The translations under genes were made by a program, and so were the position numbers. Of a stretch of 64,000 nt of DNA, positions 19,051 through 29,579 are shown piece after piece. This DNA comes from Flavobacteriales bacterium (GTDB taxonomy: Bacteria > Bacteroidota > Bacteroidia > Flavobacteriales_G > JALEGO01), in contig JAHDEG010000006.1 in assembly GCA_020628935.1 (NCBI GenBank), positions 167,390 to 231,389 on the forward strand, in the 5' to 3' direction. Numbering within the stretch: position 1 is the stretch's first letter; every line of letters starts with the position of its first letter. The notes beneath the pieces were generated by a model. That model was not told the origin of the DNA. It worked only from the letters and a program-made list of their open reading frames with translations, and did no database searches.

Positions 19051-19911
19051 TTAACTTATCAAATTCATTAAGTATGTTCCATAACCACTTTTTAATAGTG
19101 GTTCTGCTAATTTTTTTAATTGTGTTTTATCAATAAAGCCCATTCTGTATGCGCACTCTTCAATACAACCAATTTTAAGTCCTTGTCTTTCTTCTATTAC
19201 CTCAACAAATTGTGAAGCTTGCATTAGAGACTTAAATGTGCCTGTGTCTAACCATGCGGTTCCTCTGTCGAGTATGGAAACTTGAAGTTTGCCTTGTTTC
19301 AAATATTCTTTATTAACATCGGTAATTTCGTATTCACCACGGGCGCTTGGCTTAATTTTTTTAGCTATTTCAACTACGCTATTATCATAAAAATATAAGC
19401 CAGGTACTGCAAAGTTTGATTTTGGTTTATTGGGTTTTTCTTCTAACGAAATTGCAATATTATTTTCATCAAACTCTACTACTCCGTATCGCTCAGGATC
19501 TGAAACATGGTAAGCAAAAACAACTCCTCCTTCAGGGTTATTTAATGCTTGTAATTTTTTTGACATTCCTGAGCCATAAAAAATATTATCTCCTAATATA
19601 AGAGCGACTTTATCGTTTCCTATAAACTCTTCTCCTATTACAAATGCTTGAGCTAAACCATTTGGTTTTTCTTGCACCGCATATGAAAATTTGCACCCGA
19701 AATTAGATCCATCCTCCAATAGCTTTTCAAAACCTGGTAAATCTTGTGGTGTACTAATTATTAAAATTTCATTGATGCCACTAACCATAAGTATAGATAA
19801 TGGATAATATATCATTGGTTTATCATACACGGGCATTATTTGCTTACTAATAGCATATGTGATTGGGTATAAACGTGTGCCTGATCCTCCTGCTAAAATT
19901 ATTCCTTTCAT
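19051..19911 (-). CDS. rfbA: Glucose-1-phosphate thymidylyltransferase
   Basis: This 286-residue enzyme makes dTDP-glucose from dTTP and glucose 1-phosphate, the first step to dTDP-rhamnose and related sugars. The signature GGSGTRLYP (about residues 8-16) is followed by [18 protein letters not shown], the effector and nucleotide-binding segment [13 protein letters not shown], and the metal-binding [10 protein letters not shown]. Length and motifs match RmlA/RfbA well. RfbB, C and D are not in this window. The start overlaps the transporter stop by 4 bp (ATGA), so translation is coupled. Confidence 0.95.
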   Translation of the reverse strand: MKGIILAGGSGTRLYPITYAISKQIMPVYDKPMIYYPLSILMVSGINEILIISTPQDLPGFEKLLEDGSNFGCKFSYAVQEKPNGLAQAFVIGEEFIGNDKVALILGDNIFYGSGMSKKLQALNNPEGGVVFAYHVSDPERYGVVEFDENNIAISLEEKPNKPKSNFAVPGLYFYDNSVVEIAKKIKPSARGEYEITDVNKEYLKQGKLQVSILDRGTAWLDTGTFKSLMQASQFVEVIEERQGLKIGCIEECAYRMGFIDKTQLKKLAEPLLKSGYGTYLMNLIS

Positions 19912-22205
19912 GACTTTTTTGTTTCTTTATTTTTCGGGTAAAGTAATGCTGGTAAGAATATAAGATTTGCTAACATGGCTGTTAATAAACTAAATGATAA
20001 AAGGATGCCTAAAGCTTTAGTTCCTTCAAAACCTGAGAAAACGAAAACTATAAATCCTAAAAACAAGACAATTGATGTAAAAAACATACTTGCCCCAACA
20101 TCTTTAATTGTAGAAATTATATTAGCTTGTTTATTGGGCGAGTTTGTCATTGCTATTCTATACTTTGCTAGAAAATGAATGGTGTCATCTACAGCTATAC
20201 CAAACGCAATACTAAATACAAGTATGGTAGACGGCTTAATATTTATTCCAACCCAGCCCATAAAACCTAAGGTTAAAACAAGTGGTATTAAATTAGTGAT
20301 TAATGCATTAAATATCATTTTAGCTGATTTAAACAGAAAAGCCATTAGTAAGCCTATTATACATATGGCTAATGTTATACTTTGAGCCAGGTTTTTAGTT
20401 AAAAACTCTGTTCCTCTTAAAAATACTATACTTGATCCTGTTAGTGATGTTTCATATTCATCGCCTTCAAATACGTGGTTTACAACTTCTTTAACCTTAA
20501 TAGAAAGTTTGTCCATTTCTTCGGAAGGTAAGTCTTTCATTAAGTAGCTTATTCGAGTTACCTGTTTATTAGAATCGAGATAAGAAGACAATTGATTACT
20601 ATTTCCACTACCCCCTTTAAGTTGTAGATAAGGATATATGAAAAGACGTTCGTTTGATATTATAGGTTGGTAAAAGGTAGGGTCATTATTATAATATCCT
20701 TGTTTAGCGTGTTTAATAATTTCACCAACAGATATTGGTTCAGAAATTTGTGGAATTGATGCTAAAGAATCTGATAAGGTTTGTATCTTTTTTAGAAAAC
20801 GGTAATTGGTTGCTCTATTTTCTTTTTTTGTGTTTATATAGAGTTCTAGGGGGATAATCCCTCCAAAATTATTTTCGAACCAAGAAATGTCTGAAAATAT
20901 GCTGTGATTATTAGGTAGATCGTCAGTTAGGTTTCCACTCACTTTAATTCTTGTTATTCCGACTGCAGAAAACAAAATTAAAAAGCTTGCCACAAAATAA
21001 ATTTTTGGGCGGTTATTTTGTACCGAAAGTGATATCCAATTTAAAAAATTAGTTAGCCATATTTTCTGTTTTTTGTCTTGAAACTTCCTTTTAATCGGGT
21101 ATACACTTAAAATGAAAGGAATAGTTATTATTGATATAATGAAAAGGAATAATACGTTTAAACCCGCTATTCGCCCAAATTCTTTTAGTCCGTCACTATC
21201 GGTAATATAAAATGCAAAAAAACCTATTGAAGTTGTTAAGTTGGTTAATAAAGTGGCAAGGCCTACCTCTCTAATTGTTTTGTTTAAAGCATCAACTTTA
21301 TCTTTAGCAATTTCGTACTTTTTTATAAAGTAGTTTATTAAATATATACAGTTTGGAATACCAATCACTATAACTAATGTAGGAACAACACCAGTTAACA
21401 CATTAATTTTTGAACCCAATAAAACAATAGATCCTAGGCACCATACTAAACCAATTATAACTACTATACAAGAAGCTAGTGCTGGGGCAGGAGAACGAAA
21501 TATTAAAAAAATCATTCCAAAACAGATAACGAAAGCCATTAAAATAAACTTAAAAAAGTCGTTTTTAATGAGTTCTCTCATTATCGTTTTTATATATGGC
21601 AACCCAGAAATATGAATTTTAACACCCGTTTTAGTTTCAAATTCTTCAATATTTCTGAAAATTGGTTTCACAACCTCATCACGATGTTTTGAATTAAATA
21701 CGTCATTTTTTAATTCAACCAACATCAAATTAGAACCATTAGAATTTATTATTCTGTCTTTATAAAAAGGTAAATTAGAAAGTAATTCGTTAGCTGCTTT
21801 TAATTCTTTGGCTGAGGTTAGGTTTTTGGCAAGATCTTTAATTATTAATTTTTTATCTGTGGTATCTTTCTGAAAGTAAAATAAACCATGCGCTACTGAA
21901 ACAACACTATCTACACCCCACAATTTATTAAAGTTATCTCCTAAACTTTTCCAGTGCTTGTATAATTCGCTGTCATTTAATGGATTTTTTTCAATACCTA
22001 TTATATACAGTTGCTTTTCTTTTCCAAAAACAGATTTAAAGTATTCGTAATCTTGATAAGCCTCGTTATTTTTAGATAAAAAATTTGGAACACCATAATC
22101 TATTTCTAGTTTAGGTAATTGAAATAACATAAATACTGTTATAGCAATAACAATTGTAAATAATATTGCTTTCCAACGTAGGATAAAAGAAGCGAACCAT
22201 CTCAT
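19908..22205 (-). CDS. RND superfamily transporter (MMPL/Patched-like)
   Basis: This 765-residue inner-membrane protein has the two-fold RND plan: a first helix (about 12-30), a periplasmic domain to about 210, a six-helix bundle to about 375, a second single helix near 400, a second periplasmic domain, and a final bundle from about 610 to 755. [16 protein letters not shown] in the second half is the expected proton-relay aspartate region; the first half has [18 protein letters not shown] at the same place. Proteins of this shape export lipids or hydrophobic compounds and drive secretion in some systems. It heads the operon with rfbA and the polyprenyl synthase, so a lipid substrate is plausible but unproven. 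Confidence 0.85.
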   Translation of the reverse strand: MRWFASFILRWKAILFTIVIAITVFMLFQLPKLEIDYGVPNFLSKNNEAYQDYEYFKSVFGKEKQLYIIGIEKNPLNDSELYKHWKSLGDNFNKLWGVDSVVSVAHGLFYFQKDTTDKKLIIKDLAKNLTSAKELKAANELLSNLPFYKDRIINSNGSNLMLVELKNDVFNSKHRDEVVKPIFRNIEEFETKTGVKIHISGLPYIKTIMRELIKNDFFKFILMAFVICFGMIFLIFRSPAPALASCIVVIIGLVWCLGSIVLLGSKINVLTGVVPTLVIVIGIPNCIYLINYFIKKYEIAKDKVDALNKTIREVGLATLLTNLTTSIGFFAFYITDSDGLKEFGRIAGLNVLFLFIISIITIPFILSVYPIKRKFQDKKQKIWLTNFLNWISLSVQNNRPKIYFVASFLILFSAVGITRIKVSGNLTDDLPNNHSIFSDISWFENNFGGIIPLELYINTKKENRATNYRFLKKIQTLSDSLASIPQISEPISVGEIIKHAKQGYYNNDPTFYQPIISNERLFIYPYLQLKGGSGNSNQLSSYLDSNKQVTRISYLMKDLPSEEMDKLSIKVKEVVNHVFEGDEYETSLTGSSIVFLRGTEFLTKNLAQSITLAICIIGLLMAFLFKSAKMIFNALITNLIPLVLTLGFMGWVGINIKPSTILVFSIAFGIAVDDTIHFLAKYRIAMTNSPNKQANIISTIKDVGASMFFTSIVLFLGFIVFVFSGFEGTKALGILLSFSLLTAMLANLIFLPALLYPKNKETKKS

Positions 22206-22292
22206 ATTTATCTAAAATACAAATATTGTTGTCACTATCGCTTTTCATTACTATTAAGTATTGGCAAATTATTTCAAAACCAGTTAATTTGA

Positions 22293-22300
22293 TACTTTTG
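22293..22300 (+). promoter_or_regulatory. Candidate -7 promoter box
   Basis: TACTTTTG fits the Bacteroidota TAnnTTTG -7 element and lies 43 bp before the ATG of the lipoprotein gene. No convincing TTG -33 element is seen at the usual distance, so support is limited to the -7 box. Confidence 0.3.
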
Positions 22301-22343
22301 GCTTGATTATTGAATTTGTTTTAAAACAAAAAACCAGGGAACT

Positions 22344-23489
22344 ATGAAAATGATTTTTTACTATATAACTCTTTCTTTATTCGTTATTTCATGTGGTGCG
22401 AAAAAAAATTACACTAACGGTAATTATGACTTGGCCATTCAACAAATGGTTAAAAAACTACGAAAAAAACCAGATCATTTTAAAACACTGAATTTACTTG
22501 AAGATGCTTTTAACATTGCTAAAGTAAGAGACTTAGATCGTATAAACATACTCAAACAGGAAGGAACTCCTGAAAATTGGGATCAAATTTTCAATATTTA
22601 TTCCAAAATTAAAACTCGGCAAAATTTAGTAAAAACATTAACAAACATACCTTCTGGTATTTCTTTTACAAACGTTAATGAAGACCTAGTACAGGCTAAA
22701 AAAAATGCTGCTGAATACAACTATCAAAAAGGTATACAATTATTAAACAATAATAATAGGTTTGATGCCAGGAAAGCCGCAGATGAATTTGAAGCTGTAA
22801 AACGCTATTTTAACACATATAAAGATGTTGATCAAAAAATAAATGAAGCTAATTCTAAAGGTATTTCATACGTTCTTTTTAATATGACAAATGAAACAAA
22901 CCTTATAATGCCAAAAGGTTTTGAAGATGAAATTTTAAAAGTTAGTTTAACTGATATTAATGAAAAATGGACAAGGTTTCACACCAATAAACAATCAAAC
23001 ATAAATTACGATTACCAAATAAATTTTAGAATGATGAATATTTTGGTTTCTCCAGAACAAATGAGAGAGAAAAAATATACAGACGTTGATACTATTGAGG
23101 ATGGTTGGGATTATGTACTTGATAAAAATGGTAACGTTGAAAAAGATACTGCAGGAAACGATATTAAGGTAAAAAAATATGCAGAAATTAAATGTGATAT
23201 TATTGAAACCCAACAATTAAAAACTACTCAGGTAAATGGTAGTTTAGAATTTTATGATGCCAATAATCAGTTACTTAAAAACGCTCCTTTAGTCTCAGAA
23301 ACCGTATTTGAACATTTTTCAGCAAAAGCAATTGGTAATTTAAACGCTTTAAAAAAAGAAAGCAAGAAAAAAATTAGAAATAGACCTGTGCCCTTCCCCT
23401 CTAACCCAGAAATGATTTTTAGAAGTAGTGAACAAATAAAAAATATGATTAAAGACATTGTTTATGCGCAACGAAATATGCTAATTTAA
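22344..23489 (+). CDS. Lipoprotein of unknown function
   Basis: The 381-residue protein has a lipoprotein signal peptide ending LFVISCGAKK (lipid cysteine about residue 17). The mature part begins with helices of TPR-like character (TNGNYDLAIQQMVKKLRKKP), and a repeated helical pattern continues to about residue 165. The C-terminal half is beta-rich, with FNMTNETNLIMPKGFEDEI and VNGSLEFYDANNQL. I recognise no named family. Similar TPR-like lipoproteins in Bacteroidota sit at the outer membrane periplasmic face. Its stop codon interlocks with that of the convergent acyltransferase gene. Confidence 0.7.
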   Translation: MKMIFYYITLSLFVISCGAKKNYTNGNYDLAIQQMVKKLRKKPDHFKTLNLLEDAFNIAKVRDLDRINILKQEGTPENWDQIFNIYSKIKTRQNLVKTLTNIPSGISFTNVNEDLVQAKKNAAEYNYQKGIQLLNNNNRFDARKAADEFEAVKRYFNTYKDVDQKINEANSKGISYVLFNMTNETNLIMPKGFEDEILKVSLTDINEKWTRFHTNKQSNINYDYQINFRMMNILVSPEQMREKKYTDVDTIEDGWDYVLDKNGNVEKDTAGNDIKVKKYAEIKCDIIETQQLKTTQVNGSLEFYDANNQLLKNAPLVSETVFEHFSAKAIGNLNALKKESKKKIRNRPVPFPSNPEMIFRSSEQIKNMIKDIVYAQRNMLI

Positions 23490-24595
23490 AGCACAGAATA
23501 TTTTTTCTTTAATCGTAAAAATGGCTTTTCTAGTAAATAATAACTAGTAGTTGCGAATATTGATGTTGTTGCCAAAACAATTAATATATTAACATAAACC
23601 GGTAAATTTATAATTGGCTTAAATGTCATTATTAACACAATGGGTACCATGTGTAACAGATAGATACCGTAGCTTATTTTCCCTAAAAAAATAAAAAATT
23701 TAGGAGGATGAATTCTCAATAAGGGGTTAATTTTTAATACTAAATCCAGTATAAAAAAAGTAAAAATAGAAGAAGAAATGATTAAGTGTGCTGCTTCAAC
23801 TAATTTATTACCATCACTCAATTCATGCTTAAATAATATAAGTGATCCTCCTAAAAAATAAAACCCAGATTTTGGAAAAACTTTTATTTTTTTAAAAAAA
23901 GATATTAATCCATTCTTATGAAAATGGAATAAGTAGGCTCCAATTGCTCCAAAAGATATACATATAAATGCTGGTATAGTACTATAATAAGCTGTAATTA
24001 TATTAGAGTAACTTAAACCAGAAGAAAAAAAATAAAACAAAAAAAGTGCAATTGAGAATACAGCTAAAAAATATTTTTTTCTAAAAAGAACAATCACTAA
24101 TGGCCAAAATAAATAGAATTGTTCTTCAATACACACACTCCACTGTACCCCTAAAATAGGTATAGTTGGTATTGCATTTAGTATGTGATCAAAATTGGCA
24201 ACAAAAAATAAATAATACCAAAAATTGGCGGTTTCTACATATGTCTTATTATATACAAACTCTACCAATACAGGATACAACTTGAAACCAATAAACAAGC
24301 TTAAAAAATACAAAGGCCATATTCTTAATATCCTTCTCAGATAAAAATTATATAGGCTAATTTTATTATGCTGCTCATATTCAAGAAACAAGAGCTTAGT
24401 TATTAAAAAACCACTTAAGGCGAAAAAAAGATATACGCCTATCCAGCCACCGTTATTGTTTAGCGATAGTATTTTAAACAAGTGGGGATTATTAACAGGC
24501 GAAATAAATCGTATACATATATGATAAAAAACTACTATTAATGCCGCTATAGCCCTCAAAGCATCTAAATTCTTATAATATACTTTACTTGACAA
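23486..24595 (-). CDS. Membrane acyltransferase (acyltransferase family 3, OafA-like)
   Basis: This 369-residue protein has about ten membrane helices. The N-terminus YKNLDALRAIAALIVVFYHI carries the conserved R and H of acyltransferase family 3, followed by LFFALSGFLITKLL and VQWSVCIEEQFYLFWPL, also family marks. Such enzymes move acyl groups onto surface sugars or lipids. The start is TTG, because no ATG precedes the conserved opening, and it overlaps the folK stop by 11 bp, so it is translated after folK. Substrate unknown; O-acetylation of a surface glycan is the usual role. Confidence 0.9.
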   Translation of the reverse strand: MSSKVYYKNLDALRAIAALIVVFYHICIRFISPVNNPHLFKILSLNNNGGWIGVYLFFALSGFLITKLLFLEYEQHNKISLYNFYLRRILRIWPLYFLSLFIGFKLYPVLVEFVYNKTYVETANFWYYLFFVANFDHILNAIPTIPILGVQWSVCIEEQFYLFWPLVIVLFRKKYFLAVFSIALFLFYFFSSGLSYSNIITAYYSTIPAFICISFGAIGAYLFHFHKNGLISFFKKIKVFPKSGFYFLGGSLILFKHELSDGNKLVEAAHLIISSSIFTFFILDLVLKINPLLRIHPPKFFIFLGKISYGIYLLHMVPIVLIMTFKPIINLPVYVNILIVLATTSIFATTSYYLLEKPFLRLKKKYSVL

Positions 24596-25025
24596 ACGAT
24601 AGCGTTTTTAATGGGTAAGGATATATTTCTAGTAGAGGGTTTAAAACAAATTCCCTTTCTAAAATTAAGGGATGCGGTATTTTTAATCTTTCTGAATTAA
24701 TTTTCTCGTTATTATACGTTAAAATATCTAAGTCAATTTCTCTGTCTGCATATGTTTGATTTACAGATTTTTTGTTTCTACCCACTTTCTTTTCAATTTC
24801 TTGTAACTGATCTAATAATTTAATGGGAGATAAGTTAGTTTTCACAGATATAACCTGATTTATAAAATCGTTTTTACTTTCAAAACCAAATGGCTTTGAA
24901 CTATAATGAGCAGAAATACTAGAAATTTCTCCAACTAAGTGATTTATTAATATTCTAGAATTCAATAATCGTAGGGCTTTAGGAGATATATTTGACCCCA
25001 ATAATATAAAAGTTTCAACTAGCAT
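24585..25025 (-). CDS. folK: 2-amino-4-hydroxy-6-hydroxymethyldihydropteridine diphosphokinase
   Basis: This 146-residue enzyme transfers pyrophosphate from ATP to the pterin precursor in folate synthesis. The family opening is TFILLGSNISPK, the pterin and metal-binding motif is YADREIDLDILTY (two catalytic Asp in DLD), and the C-terminal signature is IPHPLILEREFVLNPLLEI. The length matches stand-alone FolK. It lies upstream of and overlaps the acyltransferase gene by 11 bp, a coupling that has no obvious functional reason. Its 5' side is a long AT-rich gap shared with the divergent MORN_2 gene. Confidence 0.93.
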   Translation of the reverse strand: MLVETFILLGSNISPKALRLLNSRILINHLVGEISSISAHYSSKPFGFESKNDFINQVISVKTNLSPIKLLDQLQEIEKKVGRNKKSVNQTYADREIDLDILTYNNEKINSERLKIPHPLILEREFVLNPLLEIYPYPLKTLSFVK

Positions 25026-25435
25026 GATTTTTTAAAAGTAAAATACTAAGTTTTAGTTGTTCGAAAATTTTTTAAGCTGTTCATAAAAGCCAAAATCTTT
25101 TTTTGGAAGCTAAGCTATTATTTATCATTGAATATATATTAATACCAACCTAAATTTTAAGCCTAAAATAATTAACCACTTTTTTATAAGTAATGAACAA
25201 TTTGCATACGCATAAGTTATTAGCTCTTTTTATTAAATTTACAATTGTTAATCATGTTTATAAACTATCTTAAACATTGAAAATCAAAATATTATAATTA
25301 ACAATTAGCATAAAAATTGTTATAAAAAATTTATAATTCAATATTTTAAACTTTGAGTTGTTGTTTTATTTAGGTTACTGACAAGATAATAGTAGTAATA
25401 GTTTAACTTTTATAAAAAGAAATAATATATAATTA
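25026..25435. other. 410-bp intergenic region without recognisable genes
   Basis: This very AT-rich stretch separates the divergent folK and MORN_2 genes and must carry both promoters. No open frame of useful size, hairpin terminator, tRNA or clear TTG/TAnnTTTG pair was found. Short inverted A/T runs such as TAAAAATTGTTATAAAAAATTTATA occur but are not distinctive. Confidence 0.5.
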
Positions 25436-27046
25436 ATGCAGGTAAAAAAAAAGATATTGATTAAGAGAAACATTTATTTGTGTTTTCTTCTGTTTTTTTC
25501 ACTTGATTTGTACAATCAAAATTCAAATAATGCAGACAGCAACTTAACCTTCAAAATATTTTATCACGAAAACAATGAAAAAGCAAGTGAAGGATATTTA
25601 AAAAATGGAATTCCGGTTGGGGTCTGGAAAAACTTTTATGAAAGCGGAACATTAAAATCAGAAGGAAAAAGAGAAAATCAAAAACCCGATAGTTTATGGA
25701 AATTTTATTCAAAACTTGGTGTTTTACTAACAGAAATCAACTACAAAAATGGCGTTAAAGATGGTTGGGAAAAATCTTATTCTGCTGATGGATTAATAGC
25801 ATCCAAATATTTTTATTCAAAAGGATTAAAACAAAACTATGGCTATGTTTATAAGTCTGATAATTTAATTGAAAAAGTTCACTTTGTTGATAACATAAAA
25901 TCAGGATACTCTTATGTTTTTGATACTGATGGTAATGTAATTAGTATACTTAATTATACCAACGGATTTATTAAAACTAGAGATAATATTAACAGAAAAA
26001 ATAGTGAAGGAAATAAAATAGGAAAGTGGATACAATATTTTCCATGTCCCGAACCTTGCGAAACATCCTTCAAAATAAAAAAAGAAGGAAGATATGTAAA
26101 TGGAGTAAAGAACGGAATATTTAAAGAGTACGAAAAAACAGGTGAATTACTTAGCCTAGAAAAGTGGGAAAATGGTAAACTAATTACTGATTCGGAAGAA
26201 ACAAAAAGATTAGAAGCTAAAACAGAGTTTTATGCCAATGCTAAACCAAAAAGTATAAAAAATTACTTCAATGGCGTGTTAGAAGGATCGAGTACTTATT
26301 ATAATGAAAATGGTGAAATTGTATCAACAGAAATTTATAATAAAGGAAATTTAATAGCAAAAGGTATTGTATTAGAAAACGGCTTGCGAGAAGGCGATTG
26401 GATATTTTACTATTCAGATGGAACCATAAAAGCTAAAGGAAAATACAAAGAAGGACTAAAGTTTGGCGAATGGATTTATTATCATCCTAACGGAAAAAAA
26501 GAACAAAAAGGAACCTACAGAACCAAAGAAAGACCACACGGAACATGGACTTGGTGGTACGATAATTCAGAAATACAAAGAAAAGAGGAATTTAGAAACG
26601 GAAAGGAAGACGGAGATATTATTGAATATAACGATACCGGAAAAGTCATTTTAAAAGGTCAATACGAAGATGGATTAAAAGAAGGCTTATGGCTTTATGA
26701 CGAAGGAGATTATAAACAAGAAGGTGAGTATATTACTGGTGAACGTACAGGTGAATGGAAACATTATTATGGATCAACCAATAAATTAAGCTTTAAAGGA
26801 AGTTTTATTGATGGTATACCTGTAGATAAGCATATATGGTATCATACAAACGGTAAAAAAATGTTAGTTGGTGAATTTGTAGGTGGATTGAGAGAAGGCC
26901 AATGGTCTCGTTATGATGAAGAGGGCCTAAAAATTATGACTATAGATTATTTAGATGGGCAGGAGAAAAAAATAAATGGGATAAAAATTAAACCTAAAAA
27001 AGAATTCGATGAAGTTGACATTGATCAATACAAAAAAAGGAAGTAG
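25436..27046 (+). CDS. Secreted MORN_2-repeat protein (YwqK-like)
   Basis: The 536-residue protein starts with a basic, hydrophobic signal-like segment (about 3-28). About 16 tandem repeats of roughly 23 residues follow, with the MORN_2 consensus G-x-W-x-x-Y-x-x-x-G-x-x-x-x-x-x-x-y-x-x-G, for example LREGDWIFYYSDGTIKAKG and LKEGLWLYDEGDYKQEGEY. Such beta-hairpin repeats are annotated as toxin-antitoxin YwqK-family antitoxins, but in Bacteroidota most are envelope proteins, and no toxin gene is seen here. The next gene overlaps its 3' end by 38 bp. Exact role unknown; a binding or scaffold role is plausible. Confidence 0.78.
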   Translation: MQVKKKILIKRNIYLCFLLFFSLDLYNQNSNNADSNLTFKIFYHENNEKASEGYLKNGIPVGVWKNFYESGTLKSEGKRENQKPDSLWKFYSKLGVLLTEINYKNGVKDGWEKSYSADGLIASKYFYSKGLKQNYGYVYKSDNLIEKVHFVDNIKSGYSYVFDTDGNVISILNYTNGFIKTRDNINRKNSEGNKIGKWIQYFPCPEPCETSFKIKKEGRYVNGVKNGIFKEYEKTGELLSLEKWENGKLITDSEETKRLEAKTEFYANAKPKSIKNYFNGVLEGSSTYYNENGEIVSTEIYNKGNLIAKGIVLENGLREGDWIFYYSDGTIKAKGKYKEGLKFGEWIYYHPNGKKEQKGTYRTKERPHGTWTWWYDNSEIQRKEEFRNGKEDGDIIEYNDTGKVILKGQYEDGLKEGLWLYDEGDYKQEGEYITGERTGEWKHYYGSTNKLSFKGSFIDGIPVDKHIWYHTNGKKMLVGEFVGGLREGQWSRYDEEGLKIMTIDYLDGQEKKINGIKIKPKKEFDEVDIDQYKKRK

Positions 27047-27641
27047 AAAAATATTCAGTTTTCTTTTATTAATACTTACTTTTTTTGCTTCGGCAAATTG
27101 TCAAGAATCACAAAGTAAAAGTGAGAAAGAATTATTGAAGGCTAAAGAATTAGCAAGACAGTTTGATTCTACAGGTGTTTTATTGATTAGATTATCCTCA
27201 AAAAGTGAGGCTATAAATAAACTTAAAGCAATTAACCCACAACAAGCCAAAAAAGTAAAAGAAGAAGTAAACAAAGAAAATACTGAAATTATAAAGGCAT
27301 TTTCAGAAAATTATACGTTAACTCCAGTATATTACTTTTTTAGTGAGCACTCGTCAAATATTAGTGAAAAAAACTTTAAAGGATTTGTGTTAAATAACAA
27401 ATTACAACCTGAACTAGATTTCACTGGAGTTAAAAAAACTATACTTATTGGTGAATTTGGAACTTTAGATGTTGATAAACTAGGTATAAACGCTCTTTAT
27501 TTAATGGATAGTAATTTTGAAACACTGAAAAAACCTTTTCCTTATTATGTACGAACATTGAAACCTATTTTCTTCTTAAAACGTAACAAAAACAAGACGG
27601 TAGCCAATTTAAATTCTGTTTTATTGCAATTTTCAAAATAG
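27009..27641 (+). CDS. Exported protein of unknown function, overlapping the MORN_2 gene
   Basis: This 210-residue protein has a signal peptide whose hydrophobic core is FSFLLLILTFFASANC. TTG codons at 27015 and 27021 are alternative starts, but all fall inside the upstream gene. The mature part has a helical region rich in K and E (about 35-95), then a mixed region with TPVYYFFSEH. It resembles no family I know. The 38-bp overlap with the MORN_2 gene implies translational coupling, so the two products may work together in the envelope. That link is inference. Confidence 0.6.
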   Translation: MKLTLINTKKGSRKIFSFLLLILTFFASANCQESQSKSEKELLKAKELARQFDSTGVLLIRLSSKSEAINKLKAINPQQAKKVKEEVNKENTEIIKAFSENYTLTPVYYFFSEHSSNISEKNFKGFVLNNKLQPELDFTGVKKTILIGEFGTLDVDKLGINALYLMDSNFETLKKPFPYYVRTLKPIFFLKRNKNKTVANLNSVLLQFSK

Positions 27642-27701
27642 TTAAAATTGTTCTAGGTTACCTTTTTAATTATATTCGTTAGTTGAAACTAAATTCATTT
27701 T

Positions 27702-29555
27702 ATGAAAAAATTATTATTCTCATTTATGTTTTCAATTGCTATTCTTAGCAATTATAACGCACAATGTACATTTTGTGACATAGACTTAACGTGCACGCAA
27801 ACACCTACTTTTCCGACCTCTTGTCCTCTCAATGCATTGCCAGATGCAACTGCTCAAGAACCATATGAAACTTCAATTACATTATACATACCAGAAGAGT
27901 TCGAAGCGCAAGGTTTCAACGTAACTATGACTGAAGCAAGAGTAATTAATATATCAGGTATACCGCAAGGTATGAGTGTTACTTCTTATGATTATACGGG
28001 TACCGCAACAGATTTATTTTATCCTGGTGCAAATCCTCCATCATCGGAAAGAGCATGTGCAAAAGTATGTGGTACACCGGTTATACCAGGTAATTATTCA
28101 ATAGTTGTTACTGCTGCTGTAACTGCAAGTACACCAATTGGAACACAAGTTCAAAATGAGCAATTTACTTATGACATAACTGTTTTACCTAATGCCTCTG
28201 GTAATAATGCATTTACTTTAACATCAAATATTGGCTGTGGTGAAGTTACAAGTACGTTTTCTCCATTAGTTCCTTCAAACGGAAGTGATTTAATTGAATA
28301 TTCTTGGGATTTTGGTAATGGTGAAACAAGCACAGATGAAAACCCAAGTGAAGTAACCTACAACCAACCAGGAACTTATGAGGTAGAACTAGTACAAAAT
28401 TTTTATAAATACAGGTTAGTTAATGTTTCTTTATCAGATAATGGTGAGAATAATTGGTGTGGGACATTTGGTGATCAAGAGTCCGTTTGTGCTTTGAGTA
28501 GTCCAGATTTTTATTATATAATTTCAGGTGATTTTGGAAGCTCTCAATCAGCACCTATCGATAATGAAACTTCTCCTAGTTGGTCTGATATTGTTGAAAT
28601 TGATGATGAAGATAACTCAGTAGTTTTTCAAGTAATTGAAAAAGATTTAACCAATGACGATGATATGGGGCTAACTTCATTTATTGTTCAAGAAGGAACA
28701 AACACTTATGCAATTCCTTCTGGTCCTAATCCTAATGTGTACGCTACATTAACTTTTGATAAAGTAATTGCAAATACTATAACCGATATTGATACCATAA
28801 CTGTTTTAGAAGAACCTAATCCTTCAATTACAGCAATTACTAGTACAACAGTATGTGAAGGAGATACAGTTTTGTTAACAACTCAACCCGGTTTTGCCAC
28901 TTATAGTTGGTTTAACGATTCTAATAATGTTTCGGGACAGTTAACTGATACATTATTAACAACTCTTCCGGGCTTATACACTGTAGAAGTACAATCAATT
29001 GATGGCTGCGTTGGTTTAAGTGGTTCAGAAGAAATAATAACTATTGAATATCCTGCTCAACCAAGTATTCAATTAACTACAAGTACCAATACATTAGCAA
29101 TAAATAATATTGAAACTGGAGTTACTTATCAGTGGTTTAAAAACGGAGATTTACTACCTGGAGAAACTGGAGCGTCATTCAATTATGATGAAGCAGCTTC
29201 ATATAGTGTAGAAGCTTTAAATAGTACTGGTTGTTTAACATCGTCTATACAAATACCTACTCCTGCACCTACAAGTATATACGAAATTTCTAGTTCTATT
29301 TCAGATCTTAGCTTGTACCCTAATCCAGTAACAAATGGATTACTAAATGTTAATTTTTTTGCAACAAATTCTAAGTCTAAAAGCTTAGTTATTTATGATA
29401 TGGTTGGCAAAATGGTTTATAATTCTCCTTTACCTGAACAATCAGGTGATAATGTTTTAGAATTAAATATTTCTCAATTACAATCTGGTATTTATAATGT
29501 AAGTATAATAACTGATGGATCAGTTAGTCAGTTTAAATCGCTAATTGTTAGATAA
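27702..29555 (+). CDS. T9SS-secreted protein with PKD domain
   Basis: This 617-residue protein has a signal peptide (about 1-20, ending SNYNAQC), a short cysteine-rich segment, a PKD-like beta sandwich with YSWDFGNGETSTDENPS (about residues 205-225), Ig-like repeats (for example SIDGCVGLSGSEEI) and a C-terminal type A sorting domain starting LYPNPVTNGLLNVNF. The design is that of a surface or released adhesin-like protein carried by the type IX system. It is followed by a strong terminator and stands alone in transcription. Confidence 0.85.
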   Translation: MKKLLFSFMFSIAILSNYNAQCTFCDIDLTCTQTPTFPTSCPLNALPDATAQEPYETSITLYIPEEFEAQGFNVTMTEARVINISGIPQGMSVTSYDYTGTATDLFYPGANPPSSERACAKVCGTPVIPGNYSIVVTAAVTASTPIGTQVQNEQFTYDITVLPNASGNNAFTLTSNIGCGEVTSTFSPLVPSNGSDLIEYSWDFGNGETSTDENPSEVTYNQPGTYEVELVQNFYKYRLVNVSLSDNGENNWCGTFGDQESVCALSSPDFYYIISGDFGSSQSAPIDNETSPSWSDIVEIDDEDNSVVFQVIEKDLTNDDDMGLTSFIVQEGTNTYAIPSGPNPNVYATLTFDKVIANTITDIDTITVLEEPNPSITAITSTTVCEGDTVLLTTQPGFATYSWFNDSNNVSGQLTDTLLTTLPGLYTVEVQSIDGCVGLSGSEEIITIEYPAQPSIQLTTSTNTLAINNIETGVTYQWFKNGDLLPGETGASFNYDEAASYSVEALNSTGCLTSSIQIPTPAPTSIYEISSSISDLSLYPNPVTNGLLNVNFFATNSKSKSLVIYDMVGKMVYNSPLPEQSGDNVLELNISQLQSGIYNVSIITDGSVSQFKSLIVR

Positions 29556-29579
29556 TTAATTAATCATTTATTTTAAATT

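Noticed and set aside
25436..27046. Reading the MORN_2 protein as a YwqK antitoxin of a toxin-antitoxin pair
   Set aside because: It is exported, far longer than YwqK and has no toxin gene beside it.
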